Positions 46,280 through 55,419 of a DNA stretch of 64,000 nt are shown here, in pieces (the first letter of the stretch is position 1; each line of letters opens with the position of its first letter). Origin of the DNA: Clostridium aciditolerans (lineage in GTDB: Bacteria; Bacillota; Clostridia; Clostridiales; Clostridiaceae); assembly GCF_016316925.1 (NCBI RefSeq), contig NZ_JAEEGB010000015.1, positions 62,001 through 126,000 of the forward strand, given 5' to 3'. Below the pieces are notes generated by a model. The model saw only the letters and a program-made list of their open reading frames with translations, made no database searches and was not told the DNA's origin. The translations under genes and the position numbers were made by a program.

Positions 46280-47320
46280 TTATGCATTAGCACTTGTTGC
46301 ATTATTTGTGTTTGTAACTGGCGCTATTTTAGCTTTCTTTTGAGCTTGAGTTCTTAAAACATCTACATAAACGGCACCTATTATAACTAATCCTATTGCA
46401 ACAGTTTGTATATCTGCTGGTACGCTTAGAAGATTTAATCCATTTCTAAGTACAGCCATAATCATAGCTCCTATTAACGTTCCCCATACTGTACCAGATC
46501 CACCCATAAAGGATGCTCCACCTATTATACAAGCAGCGATAGCATCTGCATCGTAGTCTAAACCCGCTAGTGGAAATGCTGCATTAACTCTTCCTACTAA
46601 AACTATTCCACATAGTGCTGCCATGAAACCACATATCGTATAAACTAGTATTAATGTTCTATGCACATTAACACCAGATAGCTTTGCAGCTTCTTGATTA
46701 CCACCAACTGCATATATATATCTACCTTGAGCTGTTCTAGTTAAGAATATATGGAAAACTACAAATACAACTAAAACTAATATGAAACTTACTGGTATCG
46801 CTCCTATTTTTTCTGATCCTAAAAATTGAACTGATTTAGAGAAACCTGATATTGGAGAAGCTGCTGTAACTATAAGAGCTAAACCTCTTGCCACATTTTT
46901 CATAGCTAATGTTGATATAAATGGATGTGGTAATTTTAGTTTAGTAAGCATAATTCCATTGAGAAATCCTAGAAAAGCACCAACTGATAAGCATAGTGGA
47001 AGAGCTAGCATAGGAGACATATTCCACTTTGTTATAGCAACTCCCATTACGCATATAGATAACGCCAACATAGAACCAACAGAAAGATCGATACCTGCTG
47101 TTATTATAGTAAGTAGCATACCAACAGAAATTAAGCTATTTATTGCAGATTGATTTGCTATATTCATTATGTTTTTAAAGGTAAAAAACTGATCCGATGC
47201 AAAGGTCAAAACAACACAAAGTATTAACAAGCCTAATAAAGGACCAAGCTTAGATAATATACTTTTTAAAGATTTATCTTCGTTTAAATCAAACCTTGCT
47301 TTTTTGTTTGTTTGTTCCAT
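46280..47320 (-). CDS. Sugar/inositol ABC transporter permease (RbsC family)
   Basis: A 346-residue membrane protein with about eight to ten helices. It shows NIMNIANQSAINSLISVGML, ITAGIDLSVGSMLAL, and the EAA-like loop ACIIGGASFMGGSGTVWGTL typical of RbsC/XylH permeases. It imports the pathway's substrate, most likely inositol. It is 3 bases after the ATPase gene, so coupled. The substrate is inferred from the operon. Confidence 0.9.
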   Translation of the reverse strand: MEQTNKKARFDLNEDKSLKSILSKLGPLLGLLILCVVLTFASDQFFTFKNIMNIANQSAINSLISVGMLLTIITAGIDLSVGSMLALSICVMGVAITKWNMSPMLALPLCLSVGAFLGFLNGIMLTKLKLPHPFISTLAMKNVARGLALIVTAASPISGFSKSVQFLGSEKIGAIPVSFILVLVVFVVFHIFLTRTAQGRYIYAVGGNQEAAKLSGVNVHRTLILVYTICGFMAALCGIVLVGRVNAAFPLAGLDYDADAIAACIIGGASFMGGSGTVWGTLIGAMIMAVLRNGLNLLSVPADIQTVAIGLVIIGAVYVDVLRTQAQKKAKIAPVTNTNNATSANA

Positions 47321-47323
47321 TTA

Positions 47324-48811
47324 CTATATCCCTCCCGAAGCCGCTTTCATAATATTTTCTTGATTTGCCTCTTTTCTGTTAAATTCACCTGTAATCTTTC
47401 CCTCATGCATAACAATAATTCTATCGCTCATACCTAATATCTCTGGCATTTCCGAAGAAATCATTATTATTGCTGCTCCTTTAGCCACAAGTTCATTCAT
47501 AACATTATAAACTTCAACTTTAGCTCCTACGTCTATACCTCTTGTTGGTTCATCAAAAATATATATATCTGCATCTGTATTTAACCACTTAGCTATAACC
47601 ACTTTTTGTTGATTTCCGCCGCTAAACTGCCTTACTATAAAGTTATCCAGCGGAGGATTTATATTTAATTTTTTGATATTTTCAGCACATCTTTGTTTAG
47701 ATTTGCTTGCACTCAAAAGTAATCCATTTTTTATTTTATTAAAAGATGAAATATTCATATTAAATGCTACTGTATTGTCAAGGATTAACCCTTGTCCTTT
47801 TCTATCCTCAGTTAAAAATGCTATTTTATTATTCATCGCATCTCTAGGGGATTTTATTTTAACCTTTTTGCTGTGCACAAATATATCTCCAGCGTCTTTA
47901 GGATCTGCTCCAAAAATGACTCTCATAACTTCAGTTCTCCCAGCTCCTACAAGACCTGCCAATCCAAGGATTTCTCCTCTTTTTACACCAAAAGTAATGT
48001 TTTCAAACACACCATTTTTACTTAAACCCTCAACTCTTAGCGCTTCTTCACCTAGTTTAGTTTCTATTTTAGGAAATTGTTCTTCCAAATCTCTTCCAAC
48101 CATTAATTTTATTAGAATATCTGTCGTAACTTCTTTTTTATCTAAAGTCTTAACCTTTTCCCCATCTCTCATAACTGTAACTCTATCGCATATTTCTAAA
48201 ATTTCTTCAAGTCTGTGTGAAATATATACTATCCCTATACCCTTATCTCTTAAACTTTTTACAGTTCTTAACAACTCTTTAACTTCTCTATTACTTAAAC
48301 TCGCTGTAGGCTCATCCATTATTAATACTTTTGTCTTTACACTTAAAGCTTTTGCTATTTCAACCATCTGTTGTTGTCCCACGCCTAACATATTTATAGG
48401 TAACTTTGGGTTAATTTCTTGTCCTAAATCCTTTAATAACTCAGAAGCCCTTTCTATCATGTGTGTTCTATCAAGTAACTTGCCTTTTTTAATTTCTCTA
48501 CCTAAAAAAACATTTTCTGCAACTGTAAGTTGTTTAACAATATTTAGTTCTTGGTATATAGCTGTTATTCCTAAGTTCATAGCATGTTTAGGTCCATCAA
48601 TAACCGTTTCTTTACCTTCAACAAATATTTTCCCTTCATCATTTCTATGAGCACCTGTTAAAATTTTAATTAGCGTAGACTTACCCGCTCCATTTTCTCC
48701 TACTAATCCGAGTACTTCACCTGGATACACATCTAAATCTATTGAATTTAATGCTCTAACCCCAGGAAATATCTTGGAAACGCCTTTTAATTCAATAATA
48801 GGCTGTTTCAT
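47324..48811 (-). CDS. Sugar/inositol ABC transporter ATP-binding protein (RbsA family)
   Basis: A 495-residue protein with two ABC domains, as in RbsA/MglA. Domain 1 has GENGAGKSTLIKIL, LGVGQQQMVEIAKAL and LIMDEPTASL. Domain 2 has a degenerate Walker A (GLVGAGRTEVMRVI), FSGGNQQKVVIAKWL and FDEPTRGIDVGAK. The ATG at 48811 has AGAGGTGAG upstream; an in-frame start 24 bases earlier is weaker. Confidence 0.92.
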   Translation of the reverse strand: MKQPIIELKGVSKIFPGVRALNSIDLDVYPGEVLGLVGENGAGKSTLIKILTGAHRNDEGKIFVEGKETVIDGPKHAMNLGITAIYQELNIVKQLTVAENVFLGREIKKGKLLDRTHMIERASELLKDLGQEINPKLPINMLGVGQQQMVEIAKALSVKTKVLIMDEPTASLSNREVKELLRTVKSLRDKGIGIVYISHRLEEILEICDRVTVMRDGEKVKTLDKKEVTTDILIKLMVGRDLEEQFPKIETKLGEEALRVEGLSKNGVFENITFGVKRGEILGLAGLVGAGRTEVMRVIFGADPKDAGDIFVHSKKVKIKSPRDAMNNKIAFLTEDRKGQGLILDNTVAFNMNISSFNKIKNGLLLSASKSKQRCAENIKKLNINPPLDNFIVRQFSGGNQQKVVIAKWLNTDADIYIFDEPTRGIDVGAKVEVYNVMNELVAKGAAIIMISSEMPEILGMSDRIIVMHEGKITGEFNRKEANQENIMKAASGGI

Positions 48812-48865
48812 TATACAACTCACCTCTATTTCCAATTAGCTATAATATTTATATTTTTTAATTTT

Positions 48866-48900
48866 GTGAACCCAACGTATTTTAAGTTAGTCGGGTCCAC
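48866..48900 (-). other. Hairpin between binding-protein and ATPase genes
   Basis: GTGAACCCAAC and GTCGGGTCCAC arms pair with G-U wobble in RNA, followed on the minus strand by an AT-rich tract. A stem at this place usually lets the solute-binding protein be made in excess over the other subunits. Confidence 0.55.
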
Positions 48901-48924
48901 ATTTTAATACTTATATAATGAAAG

Positions 48925-49914
48925 TTATTTTTTAAGTATTTTATCTAACTCAGCTTGCGCCTGATCTACATTTTCTTTAGTTATCATCTTTGTACCAGTA
49001 TCAACTCTCTTGTCAACGTTTTCACCTTTAGCCGCCTTAACTGCAGTTTCTACACCTAATTTACCTATATTATATGGACTTTGTGCTACTGAAGCTGTAA
49101 GCTCTCCAGCTTTTATTGATTTCATAGCATCTGGTGAACCGTCAAATCCAATTACAGCAACATTTGTTTTATTAGCTTGTTTAAGTGCTCTTAGAGCTCC
49201 TAGTGCCATTTCATCATTTGAGCAGAAAACACCTTTTACATTTGGATGAGTTTGTAGAAGGTTTTCCATTACTGACATAGCTTTGTTTCTATCACTGTTA
49301 GCTGGCTGAATTTCTACAACTTTAACACCAGCAGCTTCTAACTCTTGCTTAGCACCATTTACACGTTCATCATGAGTTGCATCTCCTAAAGCTCCTCTTA
49401 TAATAACAACTTCTGATCCTTTTCCAGCCTTTTCTGCTAAGTACTTACCACCAAGCTGTCCACCAGCCAAGTTCCCTGTTCCAACAAAGGCTTTTTTCTT
49501 ATCCCATTTAGCATCTGTGTCTATAAGAATAACAGGAATTTTAGCAGCATCCGCCTTATCAAAAGTAGCTAGTGCAGCACTAGGTTGTGATGGTGCTACA
49601 ACTAAAACGGAAACTTTCTTAACTATTTGATCTTCCATTAAGGAAGTTTGCCCTGCGATGTCAGTTTCATCATTTGGACCAAGTACTTGTACATCTACTC
49701 CCAATTCTTTACCAGCATCCTTTTCACCCGCTTGTACTATCTTCCAATAGTCACTGTTTACCGCTTTTAAAACAACAGATATAGTAGGCTTTCCATCTTT
49801 CTTATTAGATGCTTCTTGACTTTCACCTGTTGACTTATTTCCACATCCAACAAACAATGATGACATTACTGCCGTAATAGCGAGAGCACTTAATAATTTT
49901 CCATATCTCTTCAT
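48925..49914 (-). CDS. Sugar/inositol ABC transporter substrate-binding lipoprotein
   Basis: A 329-residue periplasmic-binding-protein-1 family lipoprotein (RbsB-like) with a signal peptide and lipobox (LFVGC). It shows VVLKAVNSDYWKIVQAGEKD, VIIRGALGDATHDERV, GVFCSNDEMALGALRAL and AVIGFDGSPDAMKSI. It is the first gene of the inositol run. AAGGGGG lies 7 nt before the ATG at 49914. The ligand is inferred from the operon. Confidence 0.9.
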   Translation of the reverse strand: MKRYGKLLSALAITAVMSSLFVGCGNKSTGESQEASNKKDGKPTISVVLKAVNSDYWKIVQAGEKDAGKELGVDVQVLGPNDETDIAGQTSLMEDQIVKKVSVLVVAPSQPSAALATFDKADAAKIPVILIDTDAKWDKKKAFVGTGNLAGGQLGGKYLAEKAGKGSEVVIIRGALGDATHDERVNGAKQELEAAGVKVVEIQPANSDRNKAMSVMENLLQTHPNVKGVFCSNDEMALGALRALKQANKTNVAVIGFDGSPDAMKSIKAGELTASVAQSPYNIGKLGVETAVKAAKGENVDKRVDTGTKMITKENVDQAQAELDKILKK

Positions 49915-50431
49915 CAATTTTCCCCCTTAATTTTATTAAAATTTGAACCATACCTATTTTATATTTATTATTAAATTCTATCCTCCTCTCATTAGAATTT
50001 AATTTTTATGTAATATTATTTTGTACTATTTAATATAAAGGGACTTTTTAGCATTAAAGTTAAAAATATAAAGATATTTTTGCCAAGTGTATAAGTACTA
50101 TATTTATTTATATAAATAATGTATAATTTAAATATTGCATATTATCTGAATTTTTCACCATTTGCTTTGGCATATTTAAATAATAAAGTAAATTCTAAAT
50201 TTTCAAAACTATAATTTTTTACTATTTGTTTACTTTTTAAAAATATCATTACTTTAAATATTTTTAGTTACTTTGTTTTATGTCATATTGAGATTGATTA
50301 GTTTTATTGGTTAAATGACCCACATATGCTTTTATAATTCAGAAAACACCTTTTATTTTTAACACTTTATTTAAAACTGAACACATATGGTTGTATTTTT
50401 AAAGTCACCTTCATACTAAGGAGATGTATAT
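49915..50431. promoter_or_regulatory. Divergent control region of inositol operon and AraC regulator
   Basis: A 517-base AT-rich region with no gene. CACATATG occurs at 50321-50328 and 50382-50389, a direct-repeat pair 61 bases apart close to the regulator gene, which could be AraC-type sites. I cannot fix a promoter for the binding-protein gene with confidence; its 5' leader appears long. Confidence 0.4.
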
Positions 50432-52330
50432 ATGAAAATGTTTGCATTAAATAAAAAAATTAATTTTAAAAGTACATTTATAAGACTATTACTGTCATAT
50501 ATAATGCTTACTTCTGCAATATTATTCGTAACTACTTTAGCTATATATAGCGGTTACAAACGTCAAATTATAGAGAACTCTATCTCATCTTCTCAAAAAA
50601 TATTAGAACAAGCTTCATACTATACGAATTATACATTAAATTGGGCCAAGCTATTTTCATATCAGCTATATTTGAATCAAGATATTTATAATTTGATGTA
50701 TTTAAACAAAAATGAAAATACTACTGAGATTGCAAATCCTAAAATTATGCAACTAACTTCTTCAATTCCATCTATTTATTCGATATACATTTACAATAAC
50801 AACAATGGGAAGATTTACACATCTGTAAGTGGCGAACAAAAAGTTGATAGTTTTTATGATCATGAAATTATAGATATATTGAAAAATTCTTCTGAAACAT
50901 TTTCTTCTAACTTAATTCCAAGGAGAATAAATCTATCCTCAGAATATAATTCAAACTATAAAAAGAATATTTTATCAATTTTTCTTAGCAATAGTAAAAA
51001 TCCTAAAAATAATTTACCTGATGGTGCTATAATTCTAAACTTAGATGCTGATGAAGTTGAAAAATATTTCAAAACTATTTCGGAAAATGGATGTGATTTA
51101 TTTGCAATTGATAATAAGGGTAATATAGTACTCCACTCAAGTTCAGGAATGTTTTTAAAAAATATATCTCAAAGCGATTATTTAAAGAAAATATTAGAAA
51201 ATAAGAATGATAACGGAAATTTCTTATGTGATATAGATGGAAAACCTTGTGTTATTACTTACACAGCCTTAGAAAGAATGGGTTTAAAGTTTATTACTAT
51301 TACTCCATATAATACTTTCCTTGGAAGTATAAATAAAATGATTCATTTAATTATAGTAATATTTATAACAATATTTATTATAGGGGCCGCCTGTTCGTAT
51401 TTAATATCTATGCGAATATATTCTCCTATAGATAGAATTGTTAAGCAGGTTAAGAGTAAAGCACTTATTAATAATGAACTTCAAAATTATAGCAAATCTA
51501 ATGAATTTGATTTCTTATCGATAGCTATTGATAATATTCTTAATGAAAAGTTAAGCTTGAAAAAGCTCTCTATTGAAGATACCAACTTTATCAAAAAGCA
51601 GTTGTTAAAAAGCATATTATTAAATACAGTAGTAAATTTTAAAGACATAAAAACAAAATTTGAAGAGCTAAATATTAATATATCTGAGAATGGTAATATA
51701 GCTATTGTATTTAAAATAGATAGAATCAAACATTTTTATTCGAGATTTTCTAATAGAGATAGGCAATTGGTCCGATTTGGTATATGCAACATATGTAGTG
51801 ATATTTCTTCAAAATACTATAGTAACGAGTGCCTTAATATAAATGGTAATTTAATAGCATTAATTTTAAGCACTTCAAAAGAACCAAGTCAAGAAGACTT
51901 AGATTTAATTATAAATATTGTTGCTGAAATTCAAAATTATGTTTTATCATATTTTAATGTTTCACTTTCATCTGGTATTGGGTCTTATGCTTATAGTTTG
52001 TCACAAATATCATCTTCATATAAACTTGCTGCTGACTGTGTGAATTATAGACTAAAATATGGCATAAACTCCATTCTATATTATGATAAAATAAATGCCG
52101 ATATTAATAATGACTATTTCTACGACGAAGATTTGGAAAGTTCCTTATTTAATGCTGTAAAACTAGGTAACATAAAAAATATAGAAACCGAACTGGATAA
52201 AATGCTTAATAAGATTAGTACCTATTCTTATAGCAATATTCTTCTTAGCATATCGCAACTGGCTTTACATTCAAAAAAGTTAGTAGATACCCTCTATAAG
52301 GTAAATAATGAAACTAGAGACCTTAAATGA
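50432..52330 (+). CDS. AraC-type sensor regulator, N-terminal membrane/sensor part
   Basis: A 632-residue open frame. Residues 18-40 and about 300-325 are membrane helices that bracket an extracellular Cache-like sensor domain; then come a short linker and a cytoplasmic GGDEF-derived domain. It lacks a DNA-binding domain: the frame stops at 52330, and an AraC helix-turn-helix is encoded in the +1 frame from 52308. Full-length homologues are single chains of 750-790 residues. AAGGAG precedes the ATG. It is divergent from the inositol operon and its probable regulator. The break may be a real frameshift, a small deletion, or two coupled genes. Confidence 0.75.
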   Translation: MKMFALNKKINFKSTFIRLLLSYIMLTSAILFVTTLAIYSGYKRQIIENSISSSQKILEQASYYTNYTLNWAKLFSYQLYLNQDIYNLMYLNKNENTTEIANPKIMQLTSSIPSIYSIYIYNNNNGKIYTSVSGEQKVDSFYDHEIIDILKNSSETFSSNLIPRRINLSSEYNSNYKKNILSIFLSNSKNPKNNLPDGAIILNLDADEVEKYFKTISENGCDLFAIDNKGNIVLHSSSGMFLKNISQSDYLKKILENKNDNGNFLCDIDGKPCVITYTALERMGLKFITITPYNTFLGSINKMIHLIIVIFITIFIIGAACSYLISMRIYSPIDRIVKQVKSKALINNELQNYSKSNEFDFLSIAIDNILNEKLSLKKLSIEDTNFIKKQLLKSILLNTVVNFKDIKTKFEELNINISENGNIAIVFKIDRIKHFYSRFSNRDRQLVRFGICNICSDISSKYYSNECLNINGNLIALILSTSKEPSQEDLDLIINIVAEIQNYVLSYFNVSLSSGIGSYAYSLSQISSSYKLAADCVNYRLKYGINSILYYDKINADINNDYFYDEDLESSLFNAVKLGNIKNIETELDKMLNKISTYSYSNILLSISQLALHSKKLVDTLYKVNNETRDLK

Positions 52331-52730
52331 AGTTAAAGCATGGTTTATGAACCTTTATTCAAATTGTGTAGCTCAGTTTAATGAAAAGAAGCTAAATAGG
52401 GTAAATACTATTGTTAAAGCTGTTACAAATTATATAGACGAAAATTACCCTAATCCGTCTATATCACCTGAGAGTATTGCAGACCATGTAAATATTTCAT
52501 CAAATTATCTTAGAACTATCTTTAAAAATACGGTAAATAAATCTCTATCTATTTATATTTCTGAAGTTAGATTTAATAAAGCTAAATTTCTTCTCGAGAC
52601 TACTGATTTAACAGTATCTGAAATATCTACCGCTGTTGGTTTTAGCAATACGAATTACTTTTATACTGCCTTTAAAAAGAATTATGGTATTTCACCTAAT
52701 CATTATAGAAATACTTATAAATCTACTTAA
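52308..52730 (+). CDS. AraC-family DNA-binding domain, separate frame
   Basis: A 140-residue frame whose first 22 bases overlap the sensor frame. It starts MKLETLNEVKAWFMNLYSNC, a stretch that in single-chain relatives links the sensor to the DNA-binding domain. The two AraC helix-turn-helix motifs are SPESIADHVNISSNYLRTIF and TVSEISTAVGFSNTNYFYTA. A TAAGG lies 6 nt before the ATG at 52308, so coupled translation is possible. Compared with relatives, about 15 residues seem missing at the join, suggesting a small frame-changing deletion. Confidence 0.75.
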   Translation: MKLETLNEVKAWFMNLYSNCVAQFNEKKLNRVNTIVKAVTNYIDENYPNPSISPESIADHVNISSNYLRTIFKNTVNKSLSIYISEVRFNKAKFLLETTDLTVSEISTAVGFSNTNYFYTAFKKNYGISPNHYRNTYKST

Positions 52731-52739
52731 TTATTTATA

Positions 52740-52781
52740 TAAAAAAATAGATACCTCTAATCAGAGGTATCTATTTTTTTC
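52740..52781. terminator. Bidirectional terminator
   Basis: AAAAAATAGATACCTCT pairs with AGAGGTATCTATTTTTT with a 4-base loop. It serves the regulator and the reverse rubrerythrin gene. Confidence 0.85.
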
Positions 52782-53327
52782 TTATTTAAAGTATCTATCT
52801 AATAATCCTTTAAATGCACATCCATGTCTTGCTTCATCTTTGCACATTTCATGTACTGTATCATGAATTGCATCATAGTTTAACTTTTTAGCTAAAGTAG
52901 CTAAGTCTTTTTTACCTTGACAAGCTCCATGTTCTGCTTCAACTCTCATTTGTAAGTTCTTCTTTGTATCAGCAGTTACTACTTCTCCAAGTAATTCTGC
53001 AAACTTAGCAGCATGTTCTGCCTCTTCAAAAGCTATTCTCTTATATGCTTCTGCTATTTCAGGATATCCTTCTCTTTCAGCTTGACGGCTCATAGCTAAA
53101 TACATTCCAACTTCTGTACATTCACCAGTAAAGTTAGCTCTTAGCCCTTCTACTACTGCTTGATCTACTCCTTCAGCAACTCCAACTTTATGCTCATCAG
53201 CCCAACTCATTTGCCCTTCTACTTTTTCTATAAATTTTTCTCTTGGAGCCTTACATTGAGGGCACTTTTCTGGAGCCATTTCTCCTTCATGAACGTATCC
53301 ACATATTGTACAAACAAATTTTTTCAT
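52782..53327 (-). CDS. Reverse rubrerythrin
   Basis: A 181-residue protein with the rubredoxin domain at the N-terminus (Cys6, Cys9, Cys22, Cys25) and the ferritin-like di-iron domain after it ([49 protein letters not shown]). This order is the reverse of classical rubrerythrin. In C. acetobutylicum such proteins are major peroxide and oxygen scavengers controlled by PerR. A PerR-like gene lies 3.6 kb away. It is a single-gene unit. Confidence 0.92.
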   Translation of the reverse strand: MKKFVCTICGYVHEGEMAPEKCPQCKAPREKFIEKVEGQMSWADEHKVGVAEGVDQAVVEGLRANFTGECTEVGMYLAMSRQAEREGYPEIAEAYKRIAFEEAEHAAKFAELLGEVVTADTKKNLQMRVEAEHGACQGKKDLATLAKKLNYDAIHDTVHEMCKDEARHGCAFKGLLDRYFK

Positions 53328-53572
53328 TAATATTTCCTCCCCATCTAATCATAATTTATATATAGGTTTTTATTTATAAACATTAAAATATCATCAACAA
53401 TTACTATTATATGATATTAATTCGTTTTTTTCAAGTGTTTTCCAAGATAAGTTATGTACATTTTTTTAATTTTTTATGTACAAGTATTTAAAGGAAAAAT
53501 TTAAATTATGTAAAGAGATATTTTCCCAACTGGTGATAGGTTTAAGGACTCTCTTTATTTTATTTATAAAAA

Positions 53573-53615
53573 AAGACCTATGTGAAAACAATTAGTTTTA
53601 TTTTCACATAAGTCT
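53573..53615 (-). terminator. Terminator after the amino acid permease
   Basis: AGACTTATGTGAAAA pairs with TTTTCACATAGGTCT on the minus strand, followed by a run of T. Confidence 0.8.
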
Positions 53616-53634
53616 AACTTTCATATATTACATT

Positions 53635-54972
53635 TTATGCAATATTGTCATCTACTTTCTTAAACTTACTCTTTCTTGACTTATAAACAGGATATCCTAT
53701 TAATGTAAAGACAAGTCCTAATCCAGCGTTCATAGGTTGAGTAAATAAAGTATTTAATATTATATAAGCTCCTCCAATTATTGCTATAGCAGGTACTATA
53801 GGATATAGAGGTACTTTATATGGTCTATGAAGATTTGGTTGATTTTTTCTAAGAACAAACACAGCATAGAATGTCATAACATAGAACAACCATATTACGA
53901 ATATTAATAAGTCAGTTAACTGATCAAACTTTCCTGAGAATACTAATAATATTGATATAACAGCCATTAATATACCACTGTTTATTGGTGTCTTAAATGT
54001 TGGGTGTAATTTTGCTAACCAGTTACTAAATGGTAGTTTATTTTCAGTTGCCATAGCATATGGAATTCTCATTCCTGTTAATATATATCCATTGATTGCT
54101 CCAAATATTGATACTAATATACCTACTGTGATAATCTTTCCACCTGATGGTCCAAAGATTATTGTTGCAACGTCTGCAGCTGGTGTCTTTGTAGCTGCAA
54201 GTGCTGATGCTGGTAATACGAATAGGTAAGCTACGTTTATTAATAGATAAACAGCCATAACTAATGATAATCCACCAATAATCGCTCTTGGTAAGTCTTT
54301 AGCAGGATTTTTCATTTCTCCAGCTATAGCTCCAACGTTTATCCATCCATCATAAGCGAACATTGTAGCAACTAGTGCTGATCCTAAGCTTGTACCAATT
54401 GGGTGGTCAACAGCAGTCATTGGGAATAATCTAACTACTCCACCATCACCTTTTATAAGTCCTACTATTATGATTGCAAATAAAGGTATTAATTTACCTG
54501 CTGTTGCAACTGTCTGAATAGCTCCACCTGTCTTTGATCCTAGTGAATTCATACATGTAAGGAATATAATAGTTATAATTGCTACTGGAATTATCATTGA
54601 ATCACTTAAACCTAGTAGAGTAGCAGCTTGAGTACCAAATATTATTCCAAGAGCTGCAATATTTGCTGGGAAATATATAACTGTTTGAGCCCATCCTAAA
54701 AGGTAACCCCAAACATCACCATATGTTTCCTCTAAATATGCTACCATACCACCTGTTTTTGGTATAGCTGCAGATACCTCAGCAGCAGTAAGACCACCTG
54801 CTATAGAAATAATTCCGCCTAAAACCCATGCAGTCATACCCAATCCTGGCGCTCCTGTTGCACCAAATACAGCTGTAGGTTTGAAGAATACTCCTCCACC
54901 TATAACCATACCGATAACGATTGCAAGAGCGGGTACTAAACCAATTTCTTTTTTTAATTCACTTTTACTCAT
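53635..54972 (-). CDS. APC-family amino acid permease (SteT-like)
   Basis: A 445-residue transporter with twelve membrane helices and the APC motif IVIGMVIGGGVFFKPTAVFG in helix 1. FAYDGWINVGAIAGEMKNPAKDLPRAI (in two parts) places it near the LAT/SteT serine/threonine exchangers. The substrate cannot be told. It is monocistronic, with a long upstream region. Confidence 0.85.
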   Translation of the reverse strand: MSKSELKKEIGLVPALAIVIGMVIGGGVFFKPTAVFGATGAPGLGMTAWVLGGIISIAGGLTAAEVSAAIPKTGGMVAYLEETYGDVWGYLLGWAQTVIYFPANIAALGIIFGTQAATLLGLSDSMIIPVAIITIIFLTCMNSLGSKTGGAIQTVATAGKLIPLFAIIIVGLIKGDGGVVRLFPMTAVDHPIGTSLGSALVATMFAYDGWINVGAIAGEMKNPAKDLPRAIIGGLSLVMAVYLLINVAYLFVLPASALAATKTPAADVATIIFGPSGGKIITVGILVSIFGAINGYILTGMRIPYAMATENKLPFSNWLAKLHPTFKTPINSGILMAVISILLVFSGKFDQLTDLLIFVIWLFYVMTFYAVFVLRKNQPNLHRPYKVPLYPIVPAIAIIGGAYIILNTLFTQPMNAGLGLVFTLIGYPVYKSRKSKFKKVDDNIA

Positions 54973-55419
54973 TGCGTGATTTACCTCCCCACAAAAGTAT
55001 TATTATATATATTTCTTATTCCGATAAAATCTTAACATGAATCATTCACTAAATCAAGTGAAATTTTCACAATAATTTTATATTTAAATGAATTTTTTGC
55101 ATTAATTTACATAATAAGCATGTTATTTTTGCGAATTTATAATTTTATGGTCATTTTTTGAAATTTTGCCTCTATACAAATTGTTATTTTTATAATTATT
55201 TAATTATTGCAAAACTTTTAATAAGAATAATTTTTGTTATACTTGAGATAAATTTGTCATAATTTATGTCATATTGAAATTCCCATGCTAAAGTTTTGCA
55301 TACATAAAAAGTTCTTTACTACAATTAAAATGCAAAAAATTTAACATATACATTCACAACTAATAATCATAGTAATATTTTTAACCTGATAGTAGCAACC
55401 CCGTAGTGGTATTAAAAAT
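54973..55419. other. Gene-free intergenic region
   Basis: This is 447 bases of very AT-rich DNA between the permease and the DUF2334 gene. I see no open frame with a ribosome site, no clear promoter pair and no strong hairpin. Confidence 0.5.

Noticed and set aside
47673-48650. Plus-strand 325-codon open frame
   Set aside because: It lies fully inside the RbsA-like ATPase gene on the other strand, has no ribosome site and gives a Ser/Leu/Phe-rich antisense-type protein.
34451-49914. Classical inositol pathway with IolC and IolJ in this run
   Set aside because: No sugar kinase (PfkB type) or class II aldolase is encoded anywhere in the window; the PGK homologue is not an IolC-type kinase.
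53341-53480. PerR box before the reverse rubrerythrin gene
   Set aside because: Several AT-rich partial matches exist but none clear enough to report as a site.
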